Positions 39,701 through 54,700 of a stretch of DNA of 64,000 bases are shown here, in pieces. Within the stretch, counting starts at the first letter, position 1. Each line of letters opens with the position of its first letter. Source of the DNA: Crossaster papposus. Taxonomy: Eukaryota; Echinodermata; Asteroidea; Velatida; Solasteridae. Both the position numbers and the translations under genes were made by a program. The stretch covers positions 930,001-994,000 of the forward strand of contig JBAIAA010000537.1 in assembly GCA_037893245.1 (NCBI GenBank), read 5' to 3'. The notes under the pieces were generated by a model. That model saw nothing but the letters and a program-made list of their open reading frames with translations, did not search any database and had not been told where the DNA came from.

Positions 39701-42700
39701 TCCAACTTGATAGTTAATCTAGCCCCATACTTCCTTCTAAAAATATCCTCCGATTTGATGGTTAATCTAGACCCATAATTCCTTCTTAAAAATATCCTCT
39801 AACTTGATGGAACGTTGAAGTACTTTCGTTTTATAATTATACCTTTATTTTGTACTCAAAATGTATATTACAAATGTCCCTGATAATAACTCGTCACATG
39901 TCCAGTTATAAAATTAAAATAAATTAACGATTCCTGACAAATATAGATTATCGTTCGTCTTTTTGTTCAGTTTGTTACCATCTTATTGTCTATAAACTTT
40001 CGTATCCCCTCGTGCCGAGTTTGGCAGTGATTGGATCTTTATAACTGGTCGTCAAGCTCGTTAAATGGCACTTCCCGAACGGTTTAAACCCCCTTTCTCC
40101 ACGAGGATCGTCTGATCGTCTAGCGTATCGTGAGGTACGTTTAGGGACAGCTATGGACTTCAGGTTTGTGGCGCTATAAATAACAATGAAAGACAAGTCG
40201 AATGATTTGCACTGGCGTTCTTTCGTAATTCTCGAGAGTCTGCGGGGCCGTTCATCTATCTTTTTCTCTCTTCTGTTTTTCCCTTTCTTACTACAACTCT
40301 TTTCTTCTTTCTTTTCACGAACGTTTTCTCAATTTGTCGACGCCTATTTTTATTACCATAATTAAGATTTTTGTATCTTTATAAATAATTAATCAAATAT
40401 TTTTTATTTCAATAATTCTTGAGAACGAGATACGTCTAATATAAACAATTCGTTATTAACCTTATCGAATACTTGTATTACTCTGATGCTGCGCCACACA
40501 CCTTATTGATACGCGCCAACGATTGTTTTTAACACGCGCGCGTGTGGAGCGCACATGGCTAGAATGATGATTCAAATTCCTGCGTCACGTTCACACTTCG
40601 CTCCTAGCTGCCATCGATGCTATACGCCTTTCTCTGTATACTAGCGCTATAACGCAATTTGACCGACTGCAAGGTATTTTTATGTTTACACTTGTTTTTC
40701 TCTCTCTCTCTAACACCACGTAAAAGTTCTTATGGGGTAGGTCGTGCAGTCTCGAGACGAAACCTACCCATGGTCTGAGCGAACTGCACCTGACGAGTTC
40801 TCGCTTTTTAGACATTTTTGTTTATGGTCTCCTTGTTGAAATTTACTAAAATTGACTGGTAAGAACTTTTACACGCCGGCATCTTTAATACCTATACTAA
40901 CCTGAACTCTGTAAATATTCTTGTACTTTAATCAGTTTGTTTCTTTACTGTCCTGATAAATACCCGCGCTGCGTCCTTATGGCCCAATGTATTTTTTCCT
41001 CAATATTCCAAAGTTCCCTCCACTTCTCTATAAAACATTAAATCCCACAGATGTCATTCACTAACGCATCAAGGACCATTAACAAGATGGCTGTTTCTAA
41101 ACGCCTGAACGCTTGGAAGTTGGCCTACAGAAAGTCCTGCTCCACTCCATTCGGCAGATACATCAACCAAGTTCACAAAGATTGCATTCGTATAATTATT
41201 TCTTTTTACCCTAGGACTCTCGACATTATTTACTACTCTCGGCCTTATTTACCCTAGGACTCTCAACTTATTTCCCCAAGGACTATGGGCTTTATTAACC
41301 CTAGGACTCTCGGCTTTATTGACCCTAAGACTCAGTAATTGATTTCCTGACAATAACACGTCACTGTACAGTTATACAAGTAAAATAAATTATTGATTCC
41401 AGATAAATACAGATTACCGTTCGTCTGTGTGTTTTAGTTTGTTACCATTTTATTGTCTATTAACTTTCGTATCCATTCAATTATGCCCCATACATTTTTA
41501 GAATAAATGTTGTTTACGCTTTAAATAAACAAACAAACAAACTCCCCATCTAACTTGAACAAAATTAATTTCAAAAAAGGAATCTGGCCTATCTATAACC
41601 TTTATCTGGTACGCATCTTTGTACTTACTAATAACCTGTTTTCCTACTATCTATCGCTCATTGCCGAGTATGATATATGACTAAATCTTTTATAATTGGT
41701 CGTCATGCTCATCTAAAGGCAATCCTAGAGAGGTTTAAAACTCCTTGCTTCCACGGTGATAGATTTAACGTTTGATATATCGTGAGGTATATCTAGGATG
41801 TGTAAACATTATGTTTACTCCGATCTTAACGACAACCAAGTTAACGATCATTAAATAATATGTATATGCTGGTTCTAGCGCAGCGTTTCTTCTGGTCATC
41901 GAGAGTAAGGAGACCTTTCCTCTTTATTTCTCCATCATTTCTACCCTAATATTACATTTCCTTCCTCATTACAACCTACCTTTTTACTGTCCCTCCATCC
42001 ACTTTTTTCTTGTTTTTCCTTCCATTTCTTAACTCACTTCTTTCAGCACAAACCAGATATCCATTTTTGAGTCCAACTACATTAACTAAAACGCTATCGT
42101 AATAATAATAAATGGTTTCTAATAAATATCCCCCAGCCAAAATGTTTTGTCCCCTCCATTCTTTACTCCTAAAAATTATCCCCTAACCAAGACGATTCGT
42201 CTACCAAGATGGTTCATCTACCTTATAATCCCCTCTAAAAAATATCCCCCTAGCTAAATCGGTTTGTCCACTCCATGTTTCCTTCTAAAAAAAATATTCC
42301 CTTAGCCAATATGATTCGACTACCATGATGGTTCATCTACTTTATATTTCCTTCTAAAAATTATCCCCCACCCGAAATGATTTGTACACTTCATGTTTCC
42401 TTCTAAAAATTATCCCCTAACCAAGACGATTCGTCTACCAAGATGGTTTATCTACTTTATAACCCCTTCTAAAAAATACCCCCCTAGCCAAAATGGTTTG
42501 TCCACTCCATGTTTCCTTCTAAAAAATATCCCCTTAGCAAAGATTATTCGACTACCATGATGGTTCATCTACTTTATATTTCCTTCTAAAAATTATCCCT
42601 AACCAAGACGGCTCGTCTACCAAGATGGTTCATCTACTTTATAACCCCTTCTAAAAATTATCCCCCTAGCCAAAATGTTTTGTCCACTCCATGTTTCCTT

Positions 42701-45700
42701 CTAAACAAAATATCCCATTAGCAAAGATGATTTGACTACCATGATGGTTTATCTACCTTATATTTCCTTCTAAAAATTATCCCCCACCCAAAATGATTTT
42801 TACACTTCATGTTTCCTTCTAAAAAATATACTCCAACCCTATGGTTAGTCTAGCCCCATAATTCCTTCTTAAAAATATCCTCCAACCTGATAGTTAGTCT
42901 AGCCCCGTAATTTCGTTATAAAAAAAATAAAAAAAATAAAATAAAAAAACAAAAAAAAATAAAAATAAAATAAAAAAAATAATAAAAAATAAAAGAATTT
43001 ATCTAACTTGATTGTTAGTCTAGCCCCGTGGTTCCTTATAAAAAATATCATCCAACTTGATAGTTAATCTAGCCCCATACTTCCTTCTAAAAATATCCTC
43101 CGATTTGATGGTTAATCTAGACCCATAATTCCTTCTTAAAAATATCCTCTAACTTGATGGAACGTTGAAGTACTTTCGTTTTATAATTATACCTTTATTT
43201 TGTACTCAAAATGTATATTACAAATGTCCCTGATAATAACTCGTCACATGTCCAGTTATAAAATTAAAATAAATTAACGATTCCTGACAAATATAGATTA
43301 TCGTTCGTCTTTTTGTTCAGTTTGTTACCATCTTATTGTCTATAAACTTTCGTATCCCCTCGTGCCGAGTTTGGCAGTGATTGGATCTTTATAACTGGTC
43401 GTCAAGCTCGTTAAATGGCACTTCCCGAACGGTTTAAACCCCCTTTCTCCACGAGGATCGTCTGATCGTCTAGCGTATCGTGAGGTACGTTTAGGGACAG
43501 CTATGGACTTCAGGTTTGTGGCGCTATAAATAACAATGAAAGACAAGTCGAATGATTTGCACTGGCGTTCTTTCGTAATTCTCGAGAGTCTGCGGGGCCG
43601 TTCATCTATCTTTTTCTCTCTTCTGTTTTTCCCTTTCTTACTACAACTCTTTTCTTCTTTCTTTTCACGAACGTTTTCTCAATTTGTCGACGCCTATTTT
43701 TATTACCATAATTAAGATTTTTGTATCTTTATAAATAATTAATCAAATATTTTTTATTTCAATAATTCTTGAGAACGAGATACGTCTAATATAAACAATT
43801 CGTTATTAACCTTATCGAATACTTGTATTACTCTGATGCTGCGCCACACACCTTATTGATACGCGCCAACGATTGTTTTTAACACGCGCGCGTGTGGAGC
43901 GCACATGGCTAGAATGATGATTCAAATTCCTGCGTCACGTTCACACTTCGCTCCTAGCTGCCATCGATGCTATACGCCTTTCTCTGTATACTAGCGCTAT
44001 AACGCAATTTGACCGACTGCAAGGTATTTTTATGTTTACACTTGTTTTTCTCTCTCTCTCTAACACCACGTAAAAGTTCTTATGGGGTAGGTCGTGCAGT
44101 CTCGAGACGAAACCTACCCATGGTCTGAGCGAACTGCACCTGACGAGTTCTCGCTTTTTAGACATTTTTGTTTATGGTCTCCTTGTTGAAATTTACTAAA
44201 ATTGACTGGTAAGAACTTTTACACGCCGGCATCTTTAATACCTATACTAACCTGAACTCTGTAAATATTCTTGTACTTTAATCAGTTTGTTTCTTTACTG
44301 TCCTGATAAATACCCGCGCTGCGTCCTTATGGCCCAATGTATTTTTTCCTCAATATTCCAAAGTTCCCTCCACTTCTCTATAAAACATTAAATCCCACAG
44401 ATGTCATTCACTAACGCATCAAGGACCATTAACAAGATGGCTGTTTCTAAACGCCTGAACGCTTGGAAGTTGGCCTACAGAAAGTCCTGCTCCACTCCAT
44501 TCGGCAGATACATCAACCAAGTTCACAAAGATTGCATTCGTATAATTATTTCTTTTTACCCTAGGACTCTCGACATTATTTACTACTCTCGGCCTTATTT
44601 ACCCTAGGACTCTCAACTTATTTCCCCAAGGACTATGGGCTTTATTAACCCTAGGACTCTCGGCTTTATTGACCCTAAGACTCAGTAATTGATTTCCTGA
44701 CAATAACACGTCACTGTACAGTTATACAAGTAAAATAAATTATTGATTCCAGATAAATACAGATTACCGTTCGTCTGTGTGTTTTAGTTTGTTACCATTT
44801 TATTGTCTATTAACTTTCGTATCCATTCAATTATGCCCCATACATTTTTAGAATAAATGTTGTTTACGCTTTAAATAAACAAACAAACAAACTCCCCATC
44901 TAACTTGAACAAAATTAATTTCAAAAAAGGAATCTGGCCTATCTATAACCTTTATCTGGTACGCATCTTTGTACTTACTAATAACCTGTTTTCCTACTAT
45001 CTATCGCTCATTGCCGAGTATGATATATGACTAAATCTTTTATAATTGGTCGTCATGCTCATCTAAAGGCAATCCTAGAGAGGTTTAAAACTCCTTGCTT
45101 CCACGGTGATAGATTTAACGTTTGATATATCGTGAGGTATATCTAGGATGTGTAAACATTATGTTTACTCCGATCTTAACGACAACCAAGTTAACGATCA
45201 TTAAATAATATGTATATGCTGGTTCTAGCGCAGCGTTTCTTCTGGTCATCGAGAGTAAGGAGACCTTTCCTCTTTATTTCTCCATCATTTCTACCCTAAT
45301 ATTACATTTCCTTCCTCATTACAACCTACCTTTTTACTGTCCCTCCATCCACTTTTTTCTTGTTTTTCCTTCCATTTCTTAACTCACTTCTTTCAGCACA
45401 AACCAGATATCCATTTTTGAGTCCAACTACATTAACTAAAACGCTATCGTAATAATAATAAATGGTTTCTAATAAATATCCCCCAGCCAAAATGTTTTGT
45501 CCCCTCCATTCTTTACTCCTAAAAATTATCCCCTAACCAAGACGATTCGTCTACCAAGATGGTTCATCTACCTTATAATCCCCTCTAAAAAATATCCCCC
45601 TAGCTAAATCGGTTTGTCCACTCCATGTTTCCTTCTAAAAAAAATATTCCCTTAGCCAATATGATTCGACTACCATGATGGTTCATCTACTTTATATTTC

Positions 45701-48700
45701 CTTCTAAAAATTATCCCCCACCCGAAATGATTTGTACACTTCATGTTTCCTTCTAAAAATTATCCCCTAACCAAGACGATTCGTCTACCAAGATGGTTTA
45801 TCTACTTTATAACCCCTTCTAAAAAATACCCCCCTAGCCAAAATGGTTTGTCCACTCCATGTTTCCTTCTAAAAAATATCCCCTTAGCAAAGATTATTCG
45901 ACTACCATGATGGTTCATCTACTTTATATTTCCTTCTAAAAATTATCCCTAACCAAGACGGCTCGTCTACCAAGATGGTTCATCTACTTTATAACCCCTT
46001 CTAAAAATTATCCCCCTAGCCAAAATGTTTTGTCCACTCCATGTTTCCTTCTAAACAAAATATCCCATTAGCAAAGATGATTTGACTACCATGATGGTTT
46101 ATCTACCTTATATTTCCTTCTAAAAATTATCCCCCACCCAAAATGATTTTTACACTTCATGTTTCCTTCTAAAAAATATACTCCAACCCTATGGTTAGTC
46201 TAGCCCCATAATTCCTTCTTAAAAATATCCTCCAACCTGATAGTTAGTCTAGCCCCGTAATTTCGTTATAAAAAAAATAAAAAAAATAAAATAAAAAAAC
46301 AAAAAAAAATAAAAATAAAATAAAAAAAATAATAAAAAATAAAAGAATTTATCTAACTTGATTGTTAGTCTAGCCCCGTGGTTCCTTATAAAAAATATCA
46401 TCCAACTTGATAGTTAATCTAGCCCCATACTTCCTTCTAAAAATATCCTCCGATTTGATGGTTAATCTAGACCCATAATTCCTTCTTAAAAATATCCTCT
46501 AACTTGATGGAACGTTGAAGTACTTTCGTTTTATAATTATACCTTTATTTTGTACTCAAAATGTATATTACAAATGTCCCTGATAATAACTCGTCACATG
46601 TCCAGTTATAAAATTAAAATAAATTAACGATTCCTGACAAATATAGATTATCGTTCGTCTTTTTGTTCAGTTTGTTACCATCTTATTGTCTATAAACTTT
46701 CGTATCCCCTCGTGCCGAGTTTGGCAGTGATTGGATCTTTATAACTGGTCGTCAAGCTCGTTAAATGGCACTTCCCGAACGGTTTAAACCCCCTTTCTCC
46801 ACGAGGATCGTCTGATCGTCTAGCGTATCGTGAGGTACGTTTAGGGACAGCTATGGACTTCAGGTTTGTGGCGCTATAAATAACAATGAAAGACAAGTCG
46901 AATGATTTGCACTGGCGTTCTTTCGTAATTCTCGAGAGTCTGCGGGGCCGTTCATCTATCTTTTTCTCTCTTCTGTTTTTCCCTTTCTTACTACAACTCT
47001 TTTCTTCTTTCTTTTCACGAACGTTTTCTCAATTTGTCGACGCCTATTTTTATTACCATAATTAAGATTTTTGTATCTTTATAAATAATTAATCAAATAT
47101 TTTTTATTTCAATAATTCTTGAGAACGAGATACGTCTAATATAAACAATTCGTTATTAACCTTATCGAATACTTGTATTACTCTGATGCTGCGCCACACA
47201 CCTTATTGATACGCGCCAACGATTGTTTTTAACACGCGCGCGTGTGGAGCGCACATGGCTAGAATGATGATTCAAATTCCTGCGTCACGTTCACACTTCG
47301 CTCCTAGCTGCCATCGATGCTATACGCCTTTCTCTGTATACTAGCGCTATAACGCAATTTGACCGACTGCAAGGTATTTTTATGTTTACACTTGTTTTTC
47401 TCTCTCTCTCTAACACCACGTAAAAGTTCTTATGGGGTAGGTCGTGCAGTCTCGAGACGAAACCTACCCATGGTCTGAGCGAACTGCACCTGACGAGTTC
47501 TCGCTTTTTAGACATTTTTGTTTATGGTCTCCTTGTTGAAATTTACTAAAATTGACTGGTAAGAACTTTTACACGCCGGCATCTTTAATACCTATACTAA
47601 CCTGAACTCTGTAAATATTCTTGTACTTTAATCAGTTTGTTTCTTTACTGTCCTGATAAATACCCGCGCTGCGTCCTTATGGCCCAATGTATTTTTTCCT
47701 CAATATTCCAAAGTTCCCTCCACTTCTCTATAAAACATTAAATCCCACAGATGTCATTCACTAACGCATCAAGGACCATTAACAAGATGGCTGTTTCTAA
47801 ACGCCTGAACGCTTGGAAGTTGGCCTACAGAAAGTCCTGCTCCACTCCATTCGGCAGATACATCAACCAAGTTCACAAAGATTGCATTCGTATAATTATT
47901 TCTTTTTACCCTAGGACTCTCGACATTATTTACTACTCTCGGCCTTATTTACCCTAGGACTCTCAACTTATTTCCCCAAGGACTATGGGCTTTATTAACC
48001 CTAGGACTCTCGGCTTTATTGACCCTAAGACTCAGTAATTGATTTCCTGACAATAACACGTCACTGTACAGTTATACAAGTAAAATAAATTATTGATTCC
48101 AGATAAATACAGATTACCGTTCGTCTGTGTGTTTTAGTTTGTTACCATTTTATTGTCTATTAACTTTCGTATCCATTCAATTATGCCCCATACATTTTTA
48201 GAATAAATGTTGTTTACGCTTTAAATAAACAAACAAACAAACTCCCCATCTAACTTGAACAAAATTAATTTCAAAAAAGGAATCTGGCCTATCTATAACC
48301 TTTATCTGGTACGCATCTTTGTACTTACTAATAACCTGTTTTCCTACTATCTATCGCTCATTGCCGAGTATGATATATGACTAAATCTTTTATAATTGGT
48401 CGTCATGCTCATCTAAAGGCAATCCTAGAGAGGTTTAAAACTCCTTGCTTCCACGGTGATAGATTTAACGTTTGATATATCGTGAGGTATATCTAGGATG
48501 TGTAAACATTATGTTTACTCCGATCTTAACGACAACCAAGTTAACGATCATTAAATAATATGTATATGCTGGTTCTAGCGCAGCGTTTCTTCTGGTCATC
48601 GAGAGTAAGGAGACCTTTCCTCTTTATTTCTCCATCATTTCTACCCTAATATTACATTTCCTTCCTCATTACAACCTACCTTTTTACTGTCCCTCCATCC

Positions 48701-51700
48701 ACTTTTTTCTTGTTTTTCCTTCCATTTCTTAACTCACTTCTTTCAGCACAAACCAGATATCCATTTTTGAGTCCAACTACATTAACTAAAACGCTATCGT
48801 AATAATAATAAATGGTTTCTAATAAATATCCCCAAGCCAAAATGTTTTGTCCCCTCCATTCTTTACTCCTAAAAATTATCCCCTAACCAAGACGATTCGT
48901 CTACCAAGATGGTTCATCTACCTTATAATCCCCTCTAAAAAATATCCCCCTAGCTAAATCGGTTTGTCCACTCCATGTTTCCTTCTAAAAAAAATATTCC
49001 CTTAGCCAATATGATTCGACTACCATGATGGTTCATCTACTTTATATTTCCTTCTAAAAATTATCCCCCACCCGAAATGATTTGTACACTTCATGTTTCC
49101 TTCTAAAAATTATCCCCTAACCAAGACGATTCGTCTACCAAGATGGTTTATCTACTTTATAACCCCTTCTAAAAAATACCCCCCTAGCCAAAATGGTTTG
49201 TCCACTCCATGTTTCCTTCTAAAAAATATCCCCTTAGCAAAGATTATTCGACTACCATGATGGTTCATCTACTTTATATTTCCTTCTAAAAATTATCCCT
49301 AACCAAGACGGCTCGTCTACCAAGATGGTTCATCTACTTTATAACCCCTTCTAAAAATTATCCCCCTAGCCAAAATGTTTTGTCCACTCCATGTTTCCTT
49401 CTAAACAAAATATCCCATTAGCAAAGATGATTTGACTACCATGATGGTTTATCTACCTTATATTTCCTTCTAAAAATTATCCCCCACCCAAAATGATTTT
49501 TACACTTCATGTTTCCTTCTAAAAAATATACTCCAACCCTATGGTTAGTCTAGCCCCATAATTCCTTCTTAAAAATATCCTCCAACCTGATAGTTAGTCT
49601 AGCCCCGTAATTTCGTTATAAAAAAAATAAAAAAAATAAAATAAAAAAACAAAAAAAAATAAAAATAAAATAAAAAAAATAATAAAAAATAAAAGAATTT
49701 ATCTAACTTGATTGTTAGTCTAGCCCCGTGGTTCCTTATAAAAAATATCATCCAACTTGATAGTTAATCTAGCCCCATACTTCCTTCTAAAAATATCCTC
49801 CGATTTGATGGTTAATCTAGACCCATAATTCCTTCTTAAAAATATCCTCTAACTTGATGGAACGTTGAAGTACTTTCGTTTTATAATTATACCTTTATTT
49901 TGTACTCAAAATGTATATTACAAATGTCCCTGATAATAACTCGTCACATGTCCAGTTATAAAATTAAAATAAATTAACGATTCCTGACAAATATAGATTA
50001 TCGTTCGTCTTTTTGTTCAGTTTGTTACCATCTTATTGTCTATAAACTTTCGTATCCCCTCGTGCCGAGTTTGGCAGTGATTGGATCTTTATAACTGGTC
50101 GTCAAGCTCGTTAAATGGCACTTCCCGAACGGTTTAAACCCCCTTTCTCCACGAGGATCGTCTGATCGTCTAGCGTATCGTGAGGTACGTTTAGGGACAG
50201 CTATGGACTTCAGGTTTGTGGCGCTATAAATAACAATGAAAGACAAGTCGAATGATTTGCACTGGCGTTCTTTCGTAATTCTCGAGAGTCTGCGGGGCCG
50301 TTCATCTATCTTTTTCTCTCTTCTGTTTTTCCCTTTCTTACTACAACTCTTTTCTTCTTTCTTTTCACGAACGTTTTCTCAATTTGTCGACGCCTATTTT
50401 TATTACCATAATTAAGATTTTTGTATCTTTATAAATAATTAATCAAATATTTTTTATTTCAATAATTCTTGAGAACGAGATACGTCTAATATAAACAATT
50501 CGTTATTAACCTTATCGAATACTTGTATTACTCTGATGCTGCGCCACACACCTTATTGATACGCGCCAACGATTGTTTTTAACACGCGCGCGTGTGGAGC
50601 GCACATGGCTAGAATGATGATTCAAATTCCTGCGTCACGTTCACACTTCGCTCCTAGCTGCCATCGATGCTATACGCCTTTCTCTGTATACTAGCGCTAT
50701 AACGCAATTTGACCGACTGCAAGGTATTTTTATGTTTACACTTGTTTTTCTCTCTCTCTCTAACACCACGTAAAAGTTCTTATGGGGTAGGTCGTGCAGT
50801 CTCGAGACGAAACCTACCCATGGTCTGAGCGAACTGCACCTGACGAGTTCTCGCTTTTTAGACATTTTTGTTTATGGTCTCCTTGTTGAAATTTACTAAA
50901 ATTGACTGGTAAGAACTTTTACACGCCGGCATCTTTAATACCTATACTAACCTGAACTCTGTAAATATTCTTGTACTTTAATCAGTTTGTTTCTTTACTG
51001 TCCTGATAAATACCCGCGCTGCGTCCTTATGGCCCAATGTATTTTTTCCTCAATATTCCAAAGTTCCCTCCACTTCTCTATAAAACATTAAATCCCACAG
51101 ATGTCATTCACTAACGCATCAAGGACCATTAACAAGATGGCTGTTTCTAAACGCCTGAACGCTTGGAAGTTGGCCTACAGAAAGTCCTGCTCCACTCCAT
51201 TCGGCAGATACATCAACCAAGTTCACAAAGATTGCATTCGTATAATTATTTCTTTTTACCCTAGGACTCTCGACATTATTTACTACTCTCGGCCTTATTT
51301 ACCCTAGGACTCTCAACTTATTTCCCCAAGGACTATGGGCTTTATTAACCCTAGGACTCTCGGCTTTATTGACCCTAAGACTCAGTAATTGATTTCCTGA
51401 CAATAACACGTCACTGTACAGTTATACAAGTAAAATAAATTATTGATTCCAGATAAATACAGATTACCGTTCGTCTGTGTGTTTTAGTTTGTTACCATTT
51501 TATTGTCTATTAACTTTCGTATCCATTCAATTATGCCCCATACATTTTTAGAATAAATGTTGTTTACGCTTTAAATAAACAAACAAACAAACTCCCCATC
51601 TAACTTGAACAAAATTAATTTCAAAAAAGGAATCTGGCCTATCTATAACCTTTATCTGGTACGCATCTTTGTACTTACTAATAACCTGTTTTCCTACTAT

Positions 51701-54700
51701 CTATCGCTCATTGCCGAGTATGATATATGACTAAATCTTTTATAATTGGTCGTCATGCTCATCTAAAGGCAATCCTAGAGAGGTTTAAAACTCCTTGCTT
51801 CCACGGTGATAGATTTAACGTTTGATATATCGTGAGGTATATCTAGGATGTGTAAACATTATGTTTACTCCGATCTTAACGACAACCAAGTTAACGATCA
51901 TTAAATAATATGTATATGCTGGTTCTAGCGCAGCGTTTCTTCTGGTCATCGAGAGTAAGGAGACCTTTCCTCTTTATTTCTCCATCATTTCTACCCTAAT
52001 ATTACATTTCCTTCCTCATTACAACCTACCTTTTTACTGTCCCTCCATCCACTTTTTTCTTGTTTTTCCTTCCATTTCTTAACTCACTTCTTTCAGCACA
52101 AACCAGATATCCATTTTTGAGTCCAACTACATTAACTAAAACGCTATCGTAATAATAATAAATGGTTTCTAATAAATATCCCCCAGCCAAAATGTTTTGT
52201 CCCCTCCATTCTTTACTCCTAAAAATTATCCCCTAACCAAGACGATTCGTCTACCAAGATGGTTCATCTACCTTATAATCCCCTCTAAAAAATATCCCCC
52301 TAGCTAAATCGGTTTGTCCACTCCATGTTTCCTTCTAAAAAAAATATTCCCTTAGCCAATATGATTCGACTACCATGATGGTTCATCTACTTTATATTTC
52401 CTTCTAAAAATTATCCCCCACCCGAAATGATTTGTACACTTCATGTTTCCTTCTAAAAATTATCCCCTAACCAAGACGATTCGTCTACCAAGATGGTTTA
52501 TCTACTTTATAACCCCTTCTAAAAAATACCCCCCTAGCCAAAATGGTTTGTCCACTCCATGTTTCCTTCTAAAAAATATCCCCTTAGCAAAGATTATTCG
52601 ACTACCATGATGGTTCATCTACTTTATATTTCCTTCTAAAAATTATCCCTAACCAAGACGGCTCGTCTACCAAGATGGTTCATCTACTTTATAACCCCTT
52701 CTAAAAATTATCCCCCTAGCCAAAATGTTTTGTCCACTCCATGTTTCCTTCTAAACAAAATATCCCATTAGCAAAGATGATTTGACTACCATGATGGTTT
52801 ATCTACCTTATATTTCCTTCTAAAAATTATCCCCCACCCAAAATGATTTTTACACTTCATGTTTCCTTCTAAAAAATATACTCCAACCCTATGGTTAGTC
52901 TAGCCCCATAATTCCTTCTTAAAAATATCCTCCAACCTGATAGTTAGTCTAGCCCCGTAATTTCGTTATAAAAAAAATAAAAAAAATAAAATAAAAAAAC
53001 AAAAAAAAATAAAAATAAAATAAAAAAAATAATAAAAAATAAAAGAATTTATCTAACTTGATTGTTAGTCTAGCCCCGTGGTTCCTTATAAAAAATATCA
53101 TCCAACTTGATAGTTAATCTAGCCCCATACTTCCTTCTAAAAATATCCTCCGATTTGATGGTTAATCTAGACCCATAATTCCTTCTTAAAAATATCCTCT
53201 AACTTGATGGAACGTTGAAGTACTTTCGTTTTATAATTATACCTTTATTTTGTACTCAAAATGTATATTACAAATGTCCCTGATAATAACTCGTCACATG
53301 TCCAGTTATAAAATTAAAATAAATTAACGATTCCTGACAAATATAGATTATCGTTCGTCTTTTTGTTCAGTTTGTTACCATCTTATTGTCTATAAACTTT
53401 CGTATCCCCTCGTGCCGAGTTTGGCAGTGATTGGATCTTTATAACTGGTCGTCAAGCTCGTTAAATGGCACTTCCCGAACGGTTTAAACCCCCTTTCTCC
53501 ACGAGGATCGTCTGATCGTCTAGCGTATCGTGAGGTACGTTTAGGGACAGCTATGGACTTCAGGTTTGTGGCGCTATAAATAACAATGAAAGACAAGTCG
53601 AATGATTTGCACTGGCGTTCTTTCGTAATTCTCGAGAGTCTGCGGGGCCGTTCATCTATCTTTTTCTCTCTTCTGTTTTTCCCTTTCTTACTACAACTCT
53701 TTTCTTCTTTCTTTTCACGAACGTTTTCTCAATTTGTCGACGCCTATTTTTATTACCATAATTAAGATTTTTGTATCTTTATAAATAATTAATCAAATAT
53801 TTTTTATTTCAATAATTCTTGAGAACGAGATACGTCTAATATAAACAATTCGTTATTAACCTTATCGAATACTTGTATTACTCTGATGCTGCGCCACACA
53901 CCTTATTGATACGCGCCAACGATTGTTTTTAACACGCGCGCGTGTGGAGCGCACATGGCTAGAATGATGATTCAAATTCCTGCGTCACGTTCACACTTCG
54001 CTCCTAGCTGCCATCGATGCTATACGCCTTTCTCTGTATACTAGCGCTATAACGCAATTTGACCGACTGCAAGGTATTTTTATGTTTACACTTGTTTTTC
54101 TCTCTCTCTCTAACACCACGTAAAAGTTCTTATGGGGTAGGTCGTGCAGTCTCGAGACGAAACCTACCCATGGTCTGAGCGAACTGCACCTGACGAGTTC
54201 TCGCTTTTTAGACATTTTTGTTTATGGTCTCCTTGTTGAAATTTACTAAAATTGACTGGTAAGAACTTTTACACGCCGGCATCTTTAATACCTATACTAA
54301 CCTGAACTCTGTAAATATTCTTGTACTTTAATCAGTTTGTTTCTTTACTGTCCTGATAAATACCCGCGCTGCGTCCTTATGGCCCAATGTATTTTTTCCT
54401 CAATATTCCAAAGTTCCCTCCACTTCTCTATAAAACATTAAATCCCACAGATGTCATTCACTAACGCATCAAGGACCATTAACAAGATGGCTGTTTCTAA
54501 ACGCCTGAACGCTTGGAAGTTGGCCTACAGAAAGTCCTGCTCCACTCCATTCGGCAGATACATCAACCAAGTTCACAAAGATTGCATTCGTATAATTATT
54601 TCTTTTTACCCTAGGACTCTCGACATTATTTACTACTCTCGGCCTTATTTACCCTAGGACTCTCAACTTATTTCCCCAAGGACTATGGGCTTTATTAACC